Shown here in pieces: positions 1-5,088 of a DNA stretch of 5,139 bases (positions within the stretch are counted from its first letter, which is position 1; each line of letters starts with the position of its first letter). The translations under genes and the position numbers were made by a program. The notes beneath the pieces are model-generated. The model made no database searches, had not been told where the DNA came from, and saw only the letters and a program-made list of their open reading frames with translations. Origin of the DNA: Merdiplasma sp905207905 (lineage in GTDB: Bacteria > Bacillota > Clostridia > Lachnospirales > Lachnospiraceae); contig CABRXX010000105.1 of NCBI GenBank assembly GCA_902475025.1, positions 1 to 5,139 of the forward strand. The letters run 5' to 3'.

Positions 1-1
1 G

Positions 2-511
2 CCTGGCGAGGGGATGGTATTAAAGCTTACAGGTGAGGAGGAAACGATTCCGGTGACCGAGAATACCCATATAGCAAAGGCGGCAGGAGAAACGGTTATT
101 CTGGAAGTTCAGACACCGGATGAAGACGGCGCAGAGGATACTTCAGAACAGGAGAATCAGGAAGCAGAGCCGAGCCAAGATACGGAAGGAATGGAGACAA
201 CAGAGAACGTATCGGAGAGCGCAGCGGAAAATTTAGAGGAGAGTGCAGAAGAAGATACGACAGAGAGTGCATTGGAGAATGGAGCCGAAAATACTTCCGA
301 TACACCGGAAGATGCGTCAACCGTTTCGGAAGAAGAGCCTGCCAGGTTGGAAGAGGCGGAAAAACAGCCTGAAGATATGGGCGAGGCCAAGGATACACTT
401 ATTTTAGAAGATTTGAAAGCAGGGGATCTGGTGAAACTTACCCTGGATGAGGAGGGAAATGCAGAGACGATTCTGGTGCTGGAAAATATTCAGGCAAATG
501 AAGAGGAATAA
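2..511 (+). CDS. Acidic low-complexity protein, C-terminal part (5' end outside window)
   Basis: The frame is open from base 2, so the first ATG at 14 is probably internal and the gene starts upstream of the window. The visible part has three sections. First comes a short beta-rich piece (GMVLKLTGEEETIPVTENTHI-like, about residues 1-35 from the ATG). Then comes a stretch of about 85 residues very rich in Glu, Asp, Ser and Thr (about residues 35-125) with loose repeats such as ESAxEN and GAENTS. Last is a second beta-rich piece (LILEDLKAGDLVKLTLDEEG, then AETILVLE) ending shortly before the TAA. Paired strands of the form 'ItL.dLk.GD.V.vtlDe.GnA..I.VL' resemble the C-termini of secreted or lipid-anchored Clostridia proteins with a DUF5666-like fold; this is recalled, not searched. 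The acidic stretch would then be an insert or linker in that fold. No catalytic motif is visible and no function is assigned. The coding status is fairly sure, the family is not. Confidence 0.7.
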   Translation, partial: PGEGMVLKLTGEEETIPVTENTHIAKAAGETVILEVQTPDEDGAEDTSEQENQEAEPSQDTEGMETTENVSESAAENLEESAEEDTTESALENGAENTSDTPEDASTVSEEEPARLEEAEKQPEDMGEAKDTLILEDLKAGDLVKLTLDEEGNAETILVLENIQANEEE

Positions 512-574
512 CCTGCAGAACATTCAGTAATCTTATGGCTTAAGGCGTGTTGCTCTATACACACGGATACCAGG

Positions 575-602
575 TTTCCTTAATAGATAAGGATGCTAAA
601 AT
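575..602 (+). promoter_or_regulatory. Extended -10 promoter for the candidate RNA
   Basis: TGC-TAAAAT at 594-602 is an extended -10 element (TGn plus a hexamer one base off TATAAT). The matching -35 region is weak (TTTCCT at 575-580, 16-bp spacer), as is common for extended -10 promoters. A start near 609-611 would place +1 about 19 nt before the long stem. The hairpin 577-593 lies between the two elements and may be incidental. Confidence 0.4.
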
Positions 603-609
603 AATAGAA

Positions 610-750
610 TAGGAACAAACAGAAAACCGGGCTGCTGCAAAGTATGGCTTCTGGTGGGGTACGGTGTGCTTTTCGGAGAAAACATCTTAGTTTTCAAAGG
701 AAAAGTAGGCCGAAGGACTTCATCGGACGTATTTTGCAGGAGCCCTTTTT
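610..750 (+). ncRNA. Candidate structured small RNA with long closing stem
   Basis: Bases 629-646 pair with 728-745 over 18 positions: 15 Watson-Crick pairs, 2 G-T wobbles and 1 G-G mismatch. Five Ts follow at 746-750, so the closing stem could also act as the terminator. Inside, 667-674 pairs with 700-707 (8 pairs, one wobble), and 678-683 pairs with 690-695 (GAAAAC/GTTTTC). Between the outer and inner stems lie about 20 nt on each strand; the 3' side can form its own small CCGA/TCGG hairpin (710-713/723-726). The outline of closing stem, central open region and apical stem recalls 6S RNA, but at about 140 nt it is short for that family and I do not recognise conserved bases. It does not match any riboswitch core I know. 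The 5' end is inferred from the promoter. Confidence 0.4.
728..750 (+). terminator. Terminator-like 3' strand of the RNA stem plus T-tract
   Basis: The GC-rich end of the long stem (GCAGGAGCCC) is followed directly by TTTTT. Its partner strand lies about 100 nt upstream, so this is not a compact classical terminator. The outermost ten positions (nine pairs, one mismatch) are GC-rich, which would favour release. Confidence 0.35.
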
Positions 751-788
751 GTATCCTTTGATGTCTGTATTGGGATTAAAAAATCCGG

Positions 789-817
789 TTTACAAAAGTA
801 CTGCCGGACGGTAAAAT
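789..817 (+). promoter_or_regulatory. Sigma-A promoter of the first FCD regulator
   Basis: TTTACA (789-794) and TAAAAT (812-817) are each one base off consensus and are separated by 17 bp. The expected start is near 824, giving a leader of about 90 nt before the ATG at 916. An imperfect dyad TCCGG...CCGGA (784-788/804-808) spans the -35 and spacer and is a possible operator. The element lies about 40 bp beyond the T-tract of the candidate RNA, suggesting separate transcription. Confidence 0.6.
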
Positions 818-915
818 AAAGGTAACTGTTTAGAGAAGGTTTCAAGAGAAGGAACATTTTGAAGAACTGGCGGAATGGTTAGAAAGAAGAGGAGAAGGGG
901 AGGGCGCTGGATAAA

Positions 916-1626
916 ATGGCAAAGAAAGAAAGTACGGAGACAAAAGCGACTCTGGTGGAAACCATAATGAAAAAAATCAAGGAGGACATTGTGGCGCAGG
1001 AACTGCAGCCGGGGCAGAAGATTCAGGCCAAGGATCTGGCGTTAAAATATGGCACCAGTGAAACACCGGTAAAATTGGCGTTGAATCGCCTGATTTCAGA
1101 GCAGGTTGTGGAAAATTTTCCAAGGCAGGGGATGCGGATCAAATCCATGAGCGAGGAAGATGCCAGAGAGATTTTTGGCATCCGTTTGATGATGGATTTG
1201 TATTACACGAAAGAGATCATTGAGTCTGTGCGGATGAATAAACTGTTGAAAAATGCACTGCTGGAGAATGTGAGCCATCACATGGACGTGATTAAACAGT
1301 ATGCGGACTGCAACAGTGTGGAGCTGTTTTTAGAGAATTATACGTTGGACAATGAATTTCATGAGCTGTATCTGAAATGTTCCGGCAATAAAAAACTGGT
1401 TGATATGTATCACAGCATCAATCCCTTTATGTACAGCAATTATATTTTTAAAAAGCAGTCCAATGAGAAGGATATCAGCGGGGTACAGGAGCATCAGGAG
1501 ATTGTGCAGGCTATTTTAGACGGAGATGAGGATCGTCTGTGTCATTGGCTGAGAGTACATAATGAGAATGCCATAAAGTCGATCAATACCATTATGAGGA
1601 CGGACCGGATCAGCAAAAATATTTGA
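916..1626 (+). CDS. GntR-family transcriptional regulator with FCD domain (first of two)
   Basis: The 236-residue protein has a typical FadR-subfamily layout. An N-terminal winged helix-turn-helix covers about residues 12-78, with G-Q-K-I, then LALKYGTSETPVKLALNRL as the recognition region and a wing near 70-75. An all-helical FCD effector domain follows at about 85-225. The FCD metal/ligand set is complete: D145 and H149 (D-N-E-F-H), H193 (EHQEI) and H215 (RVHNE). FCD domains usually bind carboxylic acids, often through a metal ion. The protein would act as a cytoplasmic dimer on DNA. A purine-rich GGGGAGG-type ribosome site lies 12 nt before the ATG, and a promoter sits at 789-817. Two normally conserved HTH residues differ (AKD for the usual SE-L region, PVKLAL for PVREAL). 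Its target is unknown; it may control this locus together with the second regulator. Confidence 0.88.
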   Translation: MAKKESTETKATLVETIMKKIKEDIVAQELQPGQKIQAKDLALKYGTSETPVKLALNRLISEQVVENFPRQGMRIKSMSEEDAREIFGIRLMMDLYYTKEIIESVRMNKLLKNALLENVSHHMDVIKQYADCNSVELFLENYTLDNEFHELYLKCSGNKKLVDMYHSINPFMYSNYIFKKQSNEKDISGVQEHQEIVQAILDGDEDRLCHWLRVHNENAIKSINTIMRTDRISKNI

Positions 1627-1644
1627 AATAACTTGGATTTTGAA

Positions 1645-1673
1645 TTGACAGCAAAGGAATAGAAAGGTATACT
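1645..1673 (+). promoter_or_regulatory. Near-consensus sigma-A promoter of the second regulator
   Basis: TTGACA (1645-1650) is a perfect -35, followed by a 17-bp spacer and TATACT (1668-1673), one base off the -10 consensus. The +1 is expected near 1680, inside the palindrome at 1676-1690, so a bound repressor would block initiation. The promoter begins 19 bp after the stop of the upstream regulator, so the second regulator has its own promoter even though the genes are in tandem. Confidence 0.75.
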
Positions 1674-1675
1674 AT

Positions 1676-1690
1676 ACTTGTCTGACAAGT
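1676..1690. promoter_or_regulatory. GntR-type operator, copy 1 (over +1 of the second regulator)
   Basis: ACTTGTCTGACAAGT is a perfect 7+1+7 palindrome, starting 3 bp after the -10 and covering the predicted start site. It is identical to the copy at 2542-2556. The half-site ACTTGT/ACAAGT matches what I recall of the Bacillus subtilis GntR gnt operator half-sites, with one extra central base. Position and sequence indicate autorepression by the adjacent FCD regulator. Confidence 0.75.
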
Positions 1691-1725
1691 TGAAACGGCA
1701 GGTCAGAAAGGTTTGGGAAAGCATT

Positions 1726-2388
1726 GTGGAACGAATAAATGTTACAAATAAAATTATCGAGTATCTGAAACATGGCATTGAGTCTGGAAATTGGCAGGAG
1801 GGAGAAAAGATCCCTTCGGAGAATCAGCTTACTAAGGAGCTGGGCGTCAGCCGTGCCAGTGTCAGAACGGCCATTCAGTATCTTACCGGGATCGGCGCAC
1901 TGGAGAGTGTTCATGGAAAAGGAACCTATCTTCTCAATGCCAAAGCAGCGATTTCCGGCAGCAGTACGGATGCGATTACTGCAAAAGACTGCCAGGATAT
2001 TGCCAAGGTATTGGAGTTTCGCCGCATGATTGAACCGCAGGCCTGCTATCTCGCAGTGGAGCTGGGAGATGAACGCTTGGTAAAGCAGCTGGAAAAATGG
2101 CTGGGCGAGATGAAGAAGCAGCTGGGAAATAAGAGCAGCTTTGTCCATGCGGATATGAAATTTCATGAAGCGATCTGTAAAGCCTCCGGGAATCCTCTTC
2201 TGGTAAAAAGTATGACCAGAGTGTTTCGAGAGACCAAGATTTATCATGAGAAGATGAATGTGATCTTTGGCTATGAGGAGGGGATCCGCTATCACACCAT
2301 GATTTTGGATGCTGTGCGGGGAAGAGACGAAGAGCTGGCCCGGGATCTGATGGATGAGCATCTAAGCAATGGACTTCGGAATCTGTAA
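1726..2388 (+). CDS. GntR-family transcriptional regulator with FCD domain (second), probable local repressor
   Basis: From GTG 1726 the protein has 220 residues. A winged HTH spans about 4-70: NVTNKIIEYLKHGI helix, then E-K-I-P-S-E-N-Q-L, LGVSRASVRTAIQYL, and the wing GKGTYL. An FCD domain spans about 90-215 with the full ligand set D143, H147 (DMKFH), H190 (RYHTMI) and H212 (DEHLS). The frame stays open upstream to a TTG at 1678 (236 residues), but that codon lies before the expected +1 at about 1680 and inside the operator, so it cannot be translated from this promoter. GTG 1726 gives the usual short lead before the HTH and has GGGA 7 nt upstream (weak) and GAAAGG further up. The gene sits between two copies of one palindrome, so it likely represses itself and the dehydratase. 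Effector is unknown; a sugar acid is a reasonable guess. Confidence 0.85.
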   Translation: MERINVTNKIIEYLKHGIESGNWQEGEKIPSENQLTKELGVSRASVRTAIQYLTGIGALESVHGKGTYLLNAKAAISGSSTDAITAKDCQDIAKVLEFRRMIEPQACYLAVELGDERLVKQLEKWLGEMKKQLGNKSSFVHADMKFHEAICKASGNPLLVKSMTRVFRETKIYHEKMNVIFGYEEGIRYHTMILDAVRGRDEELARDLMDEHLSNGLRNL

Positions 2389-2425
2389 AAGAAGCAGCGC
2401 TAAAGAGGGGGCGGCGGTATCTTTT

Positions 2426-2440
2426 TGGGGATTTTCCCCA
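2426..2440. other. Short hairpin after the second regulator
   Basis: TGGGGA/TCCCCA with a TTT loop forms a perfect 6-bp stem 37 nt after the regulator's stop. The T-run lies before the hairpin, not after it, on the + strand, and the - strand reading has As in its place. It is therefore not a standard intrinsic terminator in either direction, though it might still weaken read-through. Confidence 0.3.
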
Positions 2441-2499
2441 CGGAACGCGGAAGAATTTCTGGCGCAGCGGCAGGGAAGGAAGGATGCCGCCAAAGCGGT

Positions 2500-2527
2500 T
2501 TGCCGCAGGCAGAGAACTTGGGATACT
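2500..2527 (+). promoter_or_regulatory. Weak candidate promoter of the dehydratase gene
   Basis: TTGCCG (2500-2505) and GATACT (2522-2527) each match 4 of 6 consensus bases with a 16-bp spacer. Start would be near 2534, placing the operator at about +8 to +22. It is the best pair I found before the operator, but it is weak and could be wrong; a weak promoter would fit activation or dependence on another factor. Confidence 0.25.
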
Positions 2528-2541
2528 GATGTTTTAACCAA

Positions 2542-2556
2542 ACTTGTCTGACAAGT
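2542..2556. promoter_or_regulatory. GntR-type operator, copy 2 (upstream of the dehydratase)
   Basis: The same perfect palindrome ACTTGTCTGACAAGT as at 1676-1690 lies 118 bp before the dehydratase start codon, in a purine-rich leader. Flanks differ between the copies, so identity is confined to the 15-bp operator, as expected for a conserved binding site and not for a duplicated segment. It links the dehydratase to the second FCD regulator. Confidence 0.75.
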
Positions 2557-2674
2557 AAAAAGACGGGAAACAACGAAGAAAATAAACGGAAAGAATGGAA
2601 AGACCTGGAAGAATAAAAAGTACAAGATGAAGGGGATTTTGAAAAGCAAATTTTAAGATGAAAGGAGAAAAAAG

Positions 2675-3925
2675 ATGAATGATGTAAAAATTCAAGACAT
2701 TCGGGTGATCACCACCGCGCCGGAGGGGATTAATCTGGTGGTGATTCGGGTAGATACGAATCAGCCGGGCCTTTACGGTCTGGGGTGCGGTACCTTTGCT
2801 TACCGCCATCTGTCCGTAAAACATCTGGTGGAAGAGTATCTGAAACCGCTTCTGGTGGGGCGGGACGCCCAGGCTATTGAGGAGAACTGGCAGTTGATGC
2901 ATCAGAACGGCTACTGGAGAAACGGACCTATTGAGAACAATGCCATTGCCGGGATTGATATGGCTCTTTGGGATATCAAGGGCAAACTGGCTGGAATGCC
3001 TCTGTATCAGCTTTTTGGGGGAAAAGTCCGAGAGGGAGTTCCGGTGTATCGTCATGTGGAAGGAAGAGATTTAAGCGAGATCTGTGAGAATATTGAACGG
3101 TTTCGGGAGATGGGACTTCGCCATCTTCGATGCCAGTGCGGCGGCTACGGCGGCTCTGGCTATGGAACACGTCCGGGGAGCGCTCCGGAGGGAGCGCTTC
3201 CCGGCCGTGTATCTGGACAGCAGAAGCTATATCCGGGATACGGTAAGTTATTTGAGGGTATTCGCCAGCGGGTTGGCTATGAGGTGGAACTGGTACATGA
3301 TGTGCATGAGAGAATTGCCCCCATTGAGGCAATCAGTCTGGCCAAGGAGCTGGAACCCTTCCGGTTATTTTTCCTGGAAGATGCCATTCCGCTGGAGCAG
3401 CTGGAGTGGTTTAGAAGGCTGAGGGAGCAGACCAGCATTCCGCTGGCGCAAGGGGAGCTGTTTAACAACTGCCAGGAATGGAAACGGTTGATTACAGAGC
3501 AGCTCATTGATTTTATAAGAGTACATATTACCCAGATCGGCGGGATCACTCCAGCCAGAAAGCTGCAGATTTTTGCAGAACAGTTCGGAGTGCGCACCGC
3601 GTGGCATGGTCCTGGAGATATGTCTCCTCTGGCCCATGCAGCCAATATTCATATTGATCTGGCGGCAAGGAACTTCGGTGTGCAGGAGTGGTCCGGGATT
3701 GAGCCGCCCAACTTCGTAATCCAGGAGTTAAAAGGGCCTCATGGAGCGCTTTTGGAAGTATTCCCCGGGCTTCCTGAATTTAGGAATGGTTATGTGTACC
3801 CCAATGAAAAACCGGGATTAGGAGTGGAGCTGAATGAAGAGGAGGCTGCCAAGTATCCCTGTGAAAAGACCGTTACCACCTGGACTCAGACCAGGGAGCG
3901 GGACGGCGCGCTGGTGACCCCGTAA
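2675..3925 (+). CDS. Enolase-superfamily acid-sugar dehydratase (RspA / D-mannonate dehydratase-like), with internal compensated frameshift
   Basis: The 416-residue protein matches the mandelate racemase/enolase superfamily, mannonate dehydratase subgroup, along most of its length (RspA is about 404). The N-terminal capping domain (1-125) has YWRNGP and the AGIDMALWDIKGK helix. The barrel (130-400) carries the metal ligands D209 (HDVH), E235 (FLED) and E261 (QGELF), plus H211, H311 (WHGPGD) and candidate active-site R152 and Y163. Family members dehydrate aldonates to 2-keto-3-deoxy acids using Mg2+; substrates vary (mannonate, gluconate, others), so the substrate is open. HGPGD resembles the HGPSD I recall in E. 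coli RspA, an enzyme of low or uncertain activity. AAAGGAG lies 7 nt before the ATG. Residues 173-192 are out of frame relative to the family: +4 and -1 base changes restore a normal sequence (see the 3187-3253 entry). The operator at 2542 implies repression by the neighbouring FCD protein. Confidence 0.88.
   Translation: MNDVKIQDIRVITTAPEGINLVVIRVDTNQPGLYGLGCGTFAYRHLSVKHLVEEYLKPLLVGRDAQAIEENWQLMHQNGYWRNGPIENNAIAGIDMALWDIKGKLAGMPLYQLFGGKVREGVPVYRHVEGRDLSEICENIERFREMGLRHLRCQCGGYGGSGYGTRPGSAPEGALPGRVSGQQKLYPGYGKLFEGIRQRVGYEVELVHDVHERIAPIEAISLAKELEPFRLFFLEDAIPLEQLEWFRRLREQTSIPLAQGELFNNCQEWKRLITEQLIDFIRVHITQIGGITPARKLQIFAEQFGVRTAWHGPGDMSPLAHAANIHIDLAARNFGVQEWSGIEPPNFVIQELKGPHGALLEVFPGLPEFRNGYVYPNEKPGLGVELNEEEAAKYPCEKTVTTWTQTRERDGALVTP
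3187..3253 (+). other. Segment read in a shifted frame between two compensating indels
   Basis: The annotated frame reads GALPGRVSGQQKLYPGYGKL here, which is unlike the family. The next frame reads FPAVYLDSRSYIRDTVSY, which fits the usual Y-x-D...Y-x-R...F-x-x-x-R pattern between the active-site loop and the HDVH strand. Removing one copy of the tandem GGAG at 3187-3194 enters that frame, and adding one T to the TTT at 3251-3253 returns to the annotated frame (…SYFEGIRQ). Net effect is one extra residue. Either a real double mutation or sequencing/assembly error at repeats. Confidence 0.75.
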
Positions 3926-4077
3926 TCTGAAAATTGGCAACAGGGGACGGAAAACGCGCAGAGACAGAAAGTAATTTGACCGTCGAATTTTTCCATCAGG
4001 GCGTTTGACACCCTAATCATAAAGCGCAAAGTACTGGTAGGTTTTTCTTAAAATTCACAATAAAGTTTAATATTTAA

Positions 4078-4091
4078 AATGCGTTTGCATT
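4078..4091. promoter_or_regulatory. Inverted repeat, possible LacI/CcpA-type (cre-like) site
   Basis: AATGC-GTTT-GCATT is a perfect 5-bp inverted repeat 28 bp before the SDR start codon. The right half CGTTTGCA fits a LacI-family/cre half-site; read as a 14-mer centred on CG it fits 11 of 14 positions of the cre consensus as I recall it. The left half is poor. The site lies in AT-rich DNA where the SDR promoter would be expected. Confidence 0.3.
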
Positions 4092-4105
4092 AAAAAATTA
4101 AGGAT

Positions 4106-4111
4106 AGGAGG
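4106..4111 (+). promoter_or_regulatory. Strong ribosome binding site of the SDR gene
   Basis: A perfect AGGAGG stands 8 nt before ATG 4120 and fixes that start codon. Confidence 0.85.
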
Positions 4112-4119
4112 AGTTACAT

Positions 4120-4884
4120 ATGCATCAGTTATTTGACATTGAAGGGAAAAAGGCAATCGTAACAGGAGGAACCAGAGGACTTGGTTACGGCATGGCAGAG
4201 GGGCTGATGGAGGCCGGCTGTGAGGTGACCATTGTAGGTACTTCCGACAAAGTATTTCAGGTAGCGGAGGAGTTTTGCGCCAGGGGGTACAAATGCCATG
4301 GAGTGAAAGCAAACTTTGCAGTGCGTGAGGAAGTTTATCAGGGCTTTGCACAGTGCATGGAGACATTGGCAGGAGATCTGGATATCCTTGTGTATAGCCA
4401 TGGCATTCAGCGCCGTCACAGTGCGGAGGTATTTCCTCTTTCAGACTGGGACGAGGTTTTGAATGTGAATTTGAATTCCGTGTTTATCCTTTGCCAGGAG
4501 GCGGCTAAGGTGATGCTGAAAAAGGGATACGGAAAGATTATCAATGTGGCTTCTATGGTCTCCTGGTTCGGCGGACAAACCGTTCCCGCCTATTCGGCAG
4601 CCAAGGGCGGAGTCACACAGATGACCAAGGAGATGAGCAATGACTGGATCGCCAGAGGGATCAATGTGAATGCCATTGCTCCCGGCTATATGGCTACCAA
4701 GATGAATGAAGCGCTTCTGGATCAGAGCAATCCAAGATATCAGGAGATCACCAACCGGATTCCGGCCAACCGCTGGGGCACCGGGGAGGACATGAAGGGC
4801 GCCTGCATCTTCCTGGCTTCCCACGCCAGCGATTACCTTGGCGGAGCGATTATTCCTGTGGATGGCGGGTATCTTGTAAAGTAA
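4120..4884 (+). CDS. Short-chain dehydrogenase/reductase, KduD / gluconate 5-dehydrogenase-like
   Basis: This 254-residue classical SDR is the usual length for the family. It has the NAD(P) loop TGGTRGLG (15-22), N117 in LNVNLNS, catalytic S145 (ASMVS) and Y158-x3-K162 (YSAAK). Downstream INVNAIAPGYMAT, IPANRWG, FLASHASDY and C-terminal VDGGYL closely resemble KduD (2-dehydro-3-deoxy-D-gluconate 5-dehydrogenase) as I remember it; gluconate 5-dehydrogenases are the main alternative. The normally conserved NNAG motif is YSHG (92-95), which is unusual. The enzyme would act in the cytoplasm on a keto-deoxy sugar acid or aldonate. It lies 194 bp after the dehydratase in the same direction with no strong terminator between, so co-transcription or a separate promoter are both possible. 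Pairing with a sugar-acid dehydratase supports a role in uronate/aldonate breakdown. Confidence 0.88.
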   Translation: MHQLFDIEGKKAIVTGGTRGLGYGMAEGLMEAGCEVTIVGTSDKVFQVAEEFCARGYKCHGVKANFAVREEVYQGFAQCMETLAGDLDILVYSHGIQRRHSAEVFPLSDWDEVLNVNLNSVFILCQEAAKVMLKKGYGKIINVASMVSWFGGQTVPAYSAAKGGVTQMTKEMSNDWIARGINVNAIAPGYMATKMNEALLDQSNPRYQEITNRIPANRWGTGEDMKGACIFLASHASDYLGGAIIPVDGGYLVK

Positions 4885-4907
4885 TAGGAGGGCCTTTTTG
4901 GTAATTT

Positions 4908-4930
4908 AGCATCCATATACATGGATTGCT
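4908..4930. other. Hairpin after the SDR gene
   Basis: AGC-ATCCAT pairs with ATGGAT-(T)-GCT around an ATAC loop: 9 pairs with one bulged T. It begins 23 bp after the SDR stop. No T-run follows on either strand, so it is not a standard terminator; it may stabilise the 3' end of the message. Confidence 0.35.
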
Positions 4931-5007
4931 GGCTTACGGCGATTTCAAACACAGGAAACGTCTTTTGCAGTATGCCTGTAAAGGGAAAATAAGAGAAAGA
5001 ATTCTGG

Positions 5008-5028
5008 CAATTTTGCACAAAAAAATTG
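5008..5028. other. AT-rich inverted repeat upstream of the rightward promoter
   Basis: CAATTTT (5008-5014) and AAAATTG (5022-5028) are perfect inverted repeats with a 7-nt spacer, about 24 bp before the -35 of the promoter at 5052. It could be an operator or UP-like AT-rich element, or chance in AT-rich DNA. Confidence 0.25.
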
Positions 5029-5051
5029 TCGTAAGACTGTGATAATGCCGA

Positions 5052-5080
5052 TTGTCATAGGAAAGAAAATGAGATATAAT
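5052..5080 (+). promoter_or_regulatory. Near-perfect sigma-A promoter for a gene beyond the right edge
   Basis: TTGTCA (5052-5057, one base off) and perfect TATAAT (5075-5080) are separated by 17 bp. The +1 is expected near 5087, right at the start of the 21-bp repeats. No reading frame begins in the remaining bases, so its target lies outside the window. Confidence 0.7.
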
Positions 5081-5088
5081 AAATCCAT

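Larger units (their letters stand above)
512..915. other. Gene-free spacer of 404 bp with RNA and promoter signals
   Basis: No convincing coding frame was found here on either strand. Contents in order: a small perfect hairpin TCCTTA/TAAGGA at 577-593, an extended -10 promoter near 594-602, a long-stem RNA candidate (629-745) with a T-tract, a short dyad GGATT-AAAA-AATCC at 773-786, and a promoter at 789-817 for the downstream regulator with a leader of roughly 90 nt. No clear terminator follows directly on the upstream gene's stop codon. Confidence 0.6.

Noticed and set aside
157..390. Ser-rich reading frames on the minus strand opposite the acidic protein
   Set aside because: They are mirror products of the Glu-rich codons on the + strand, with no ribosome sites.
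651..668. Resemblance of GGTGGGGTACGG to the T-box motif
   Set aside because: The conserved order GGTGGTACCGCG is not met, there is no Stem I, and no tRNA-synthetase or amino-acid gene follows.
831..914. Open stretch ending EELAEWLERRGEGEGAG just before the first regulator
   Set aside because: No ATG, GTG or TTG start in frame after the preceding stop; the purine-rich bases are explained by the ribosome site.
2369..2551. 60-codon frame overlapping the end of the second regulator and running into the operator
   Set aside because: No ribosome site, composition unlike a folded protein, overlaps the FCD gene end and a regulatory palindrome.
2627..2678. Two tiny frames (MKGILKSKF and MKGEKR, the latter overlapping the dehydratase ATG)
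   Set aside because: Very short, no clear ribosome site of their own, and the second simply contains the dehydratase's ribosome site; probably chance in purine-rich DNA.
3946..3992. Possible terminator after the dehydratase (GACGG...CCGTC then GAATTTTT)
   Set aside because: Only five pairs around a 29-nt loop; too weak to call.
3998..4033. TTGACA at 4005-4010 as a promoter -35 for the SDR
   Set aside because: No acceptable -10 at 16-18 bp; the hexamer also sits in a short AGGG/CCCT hairpin.
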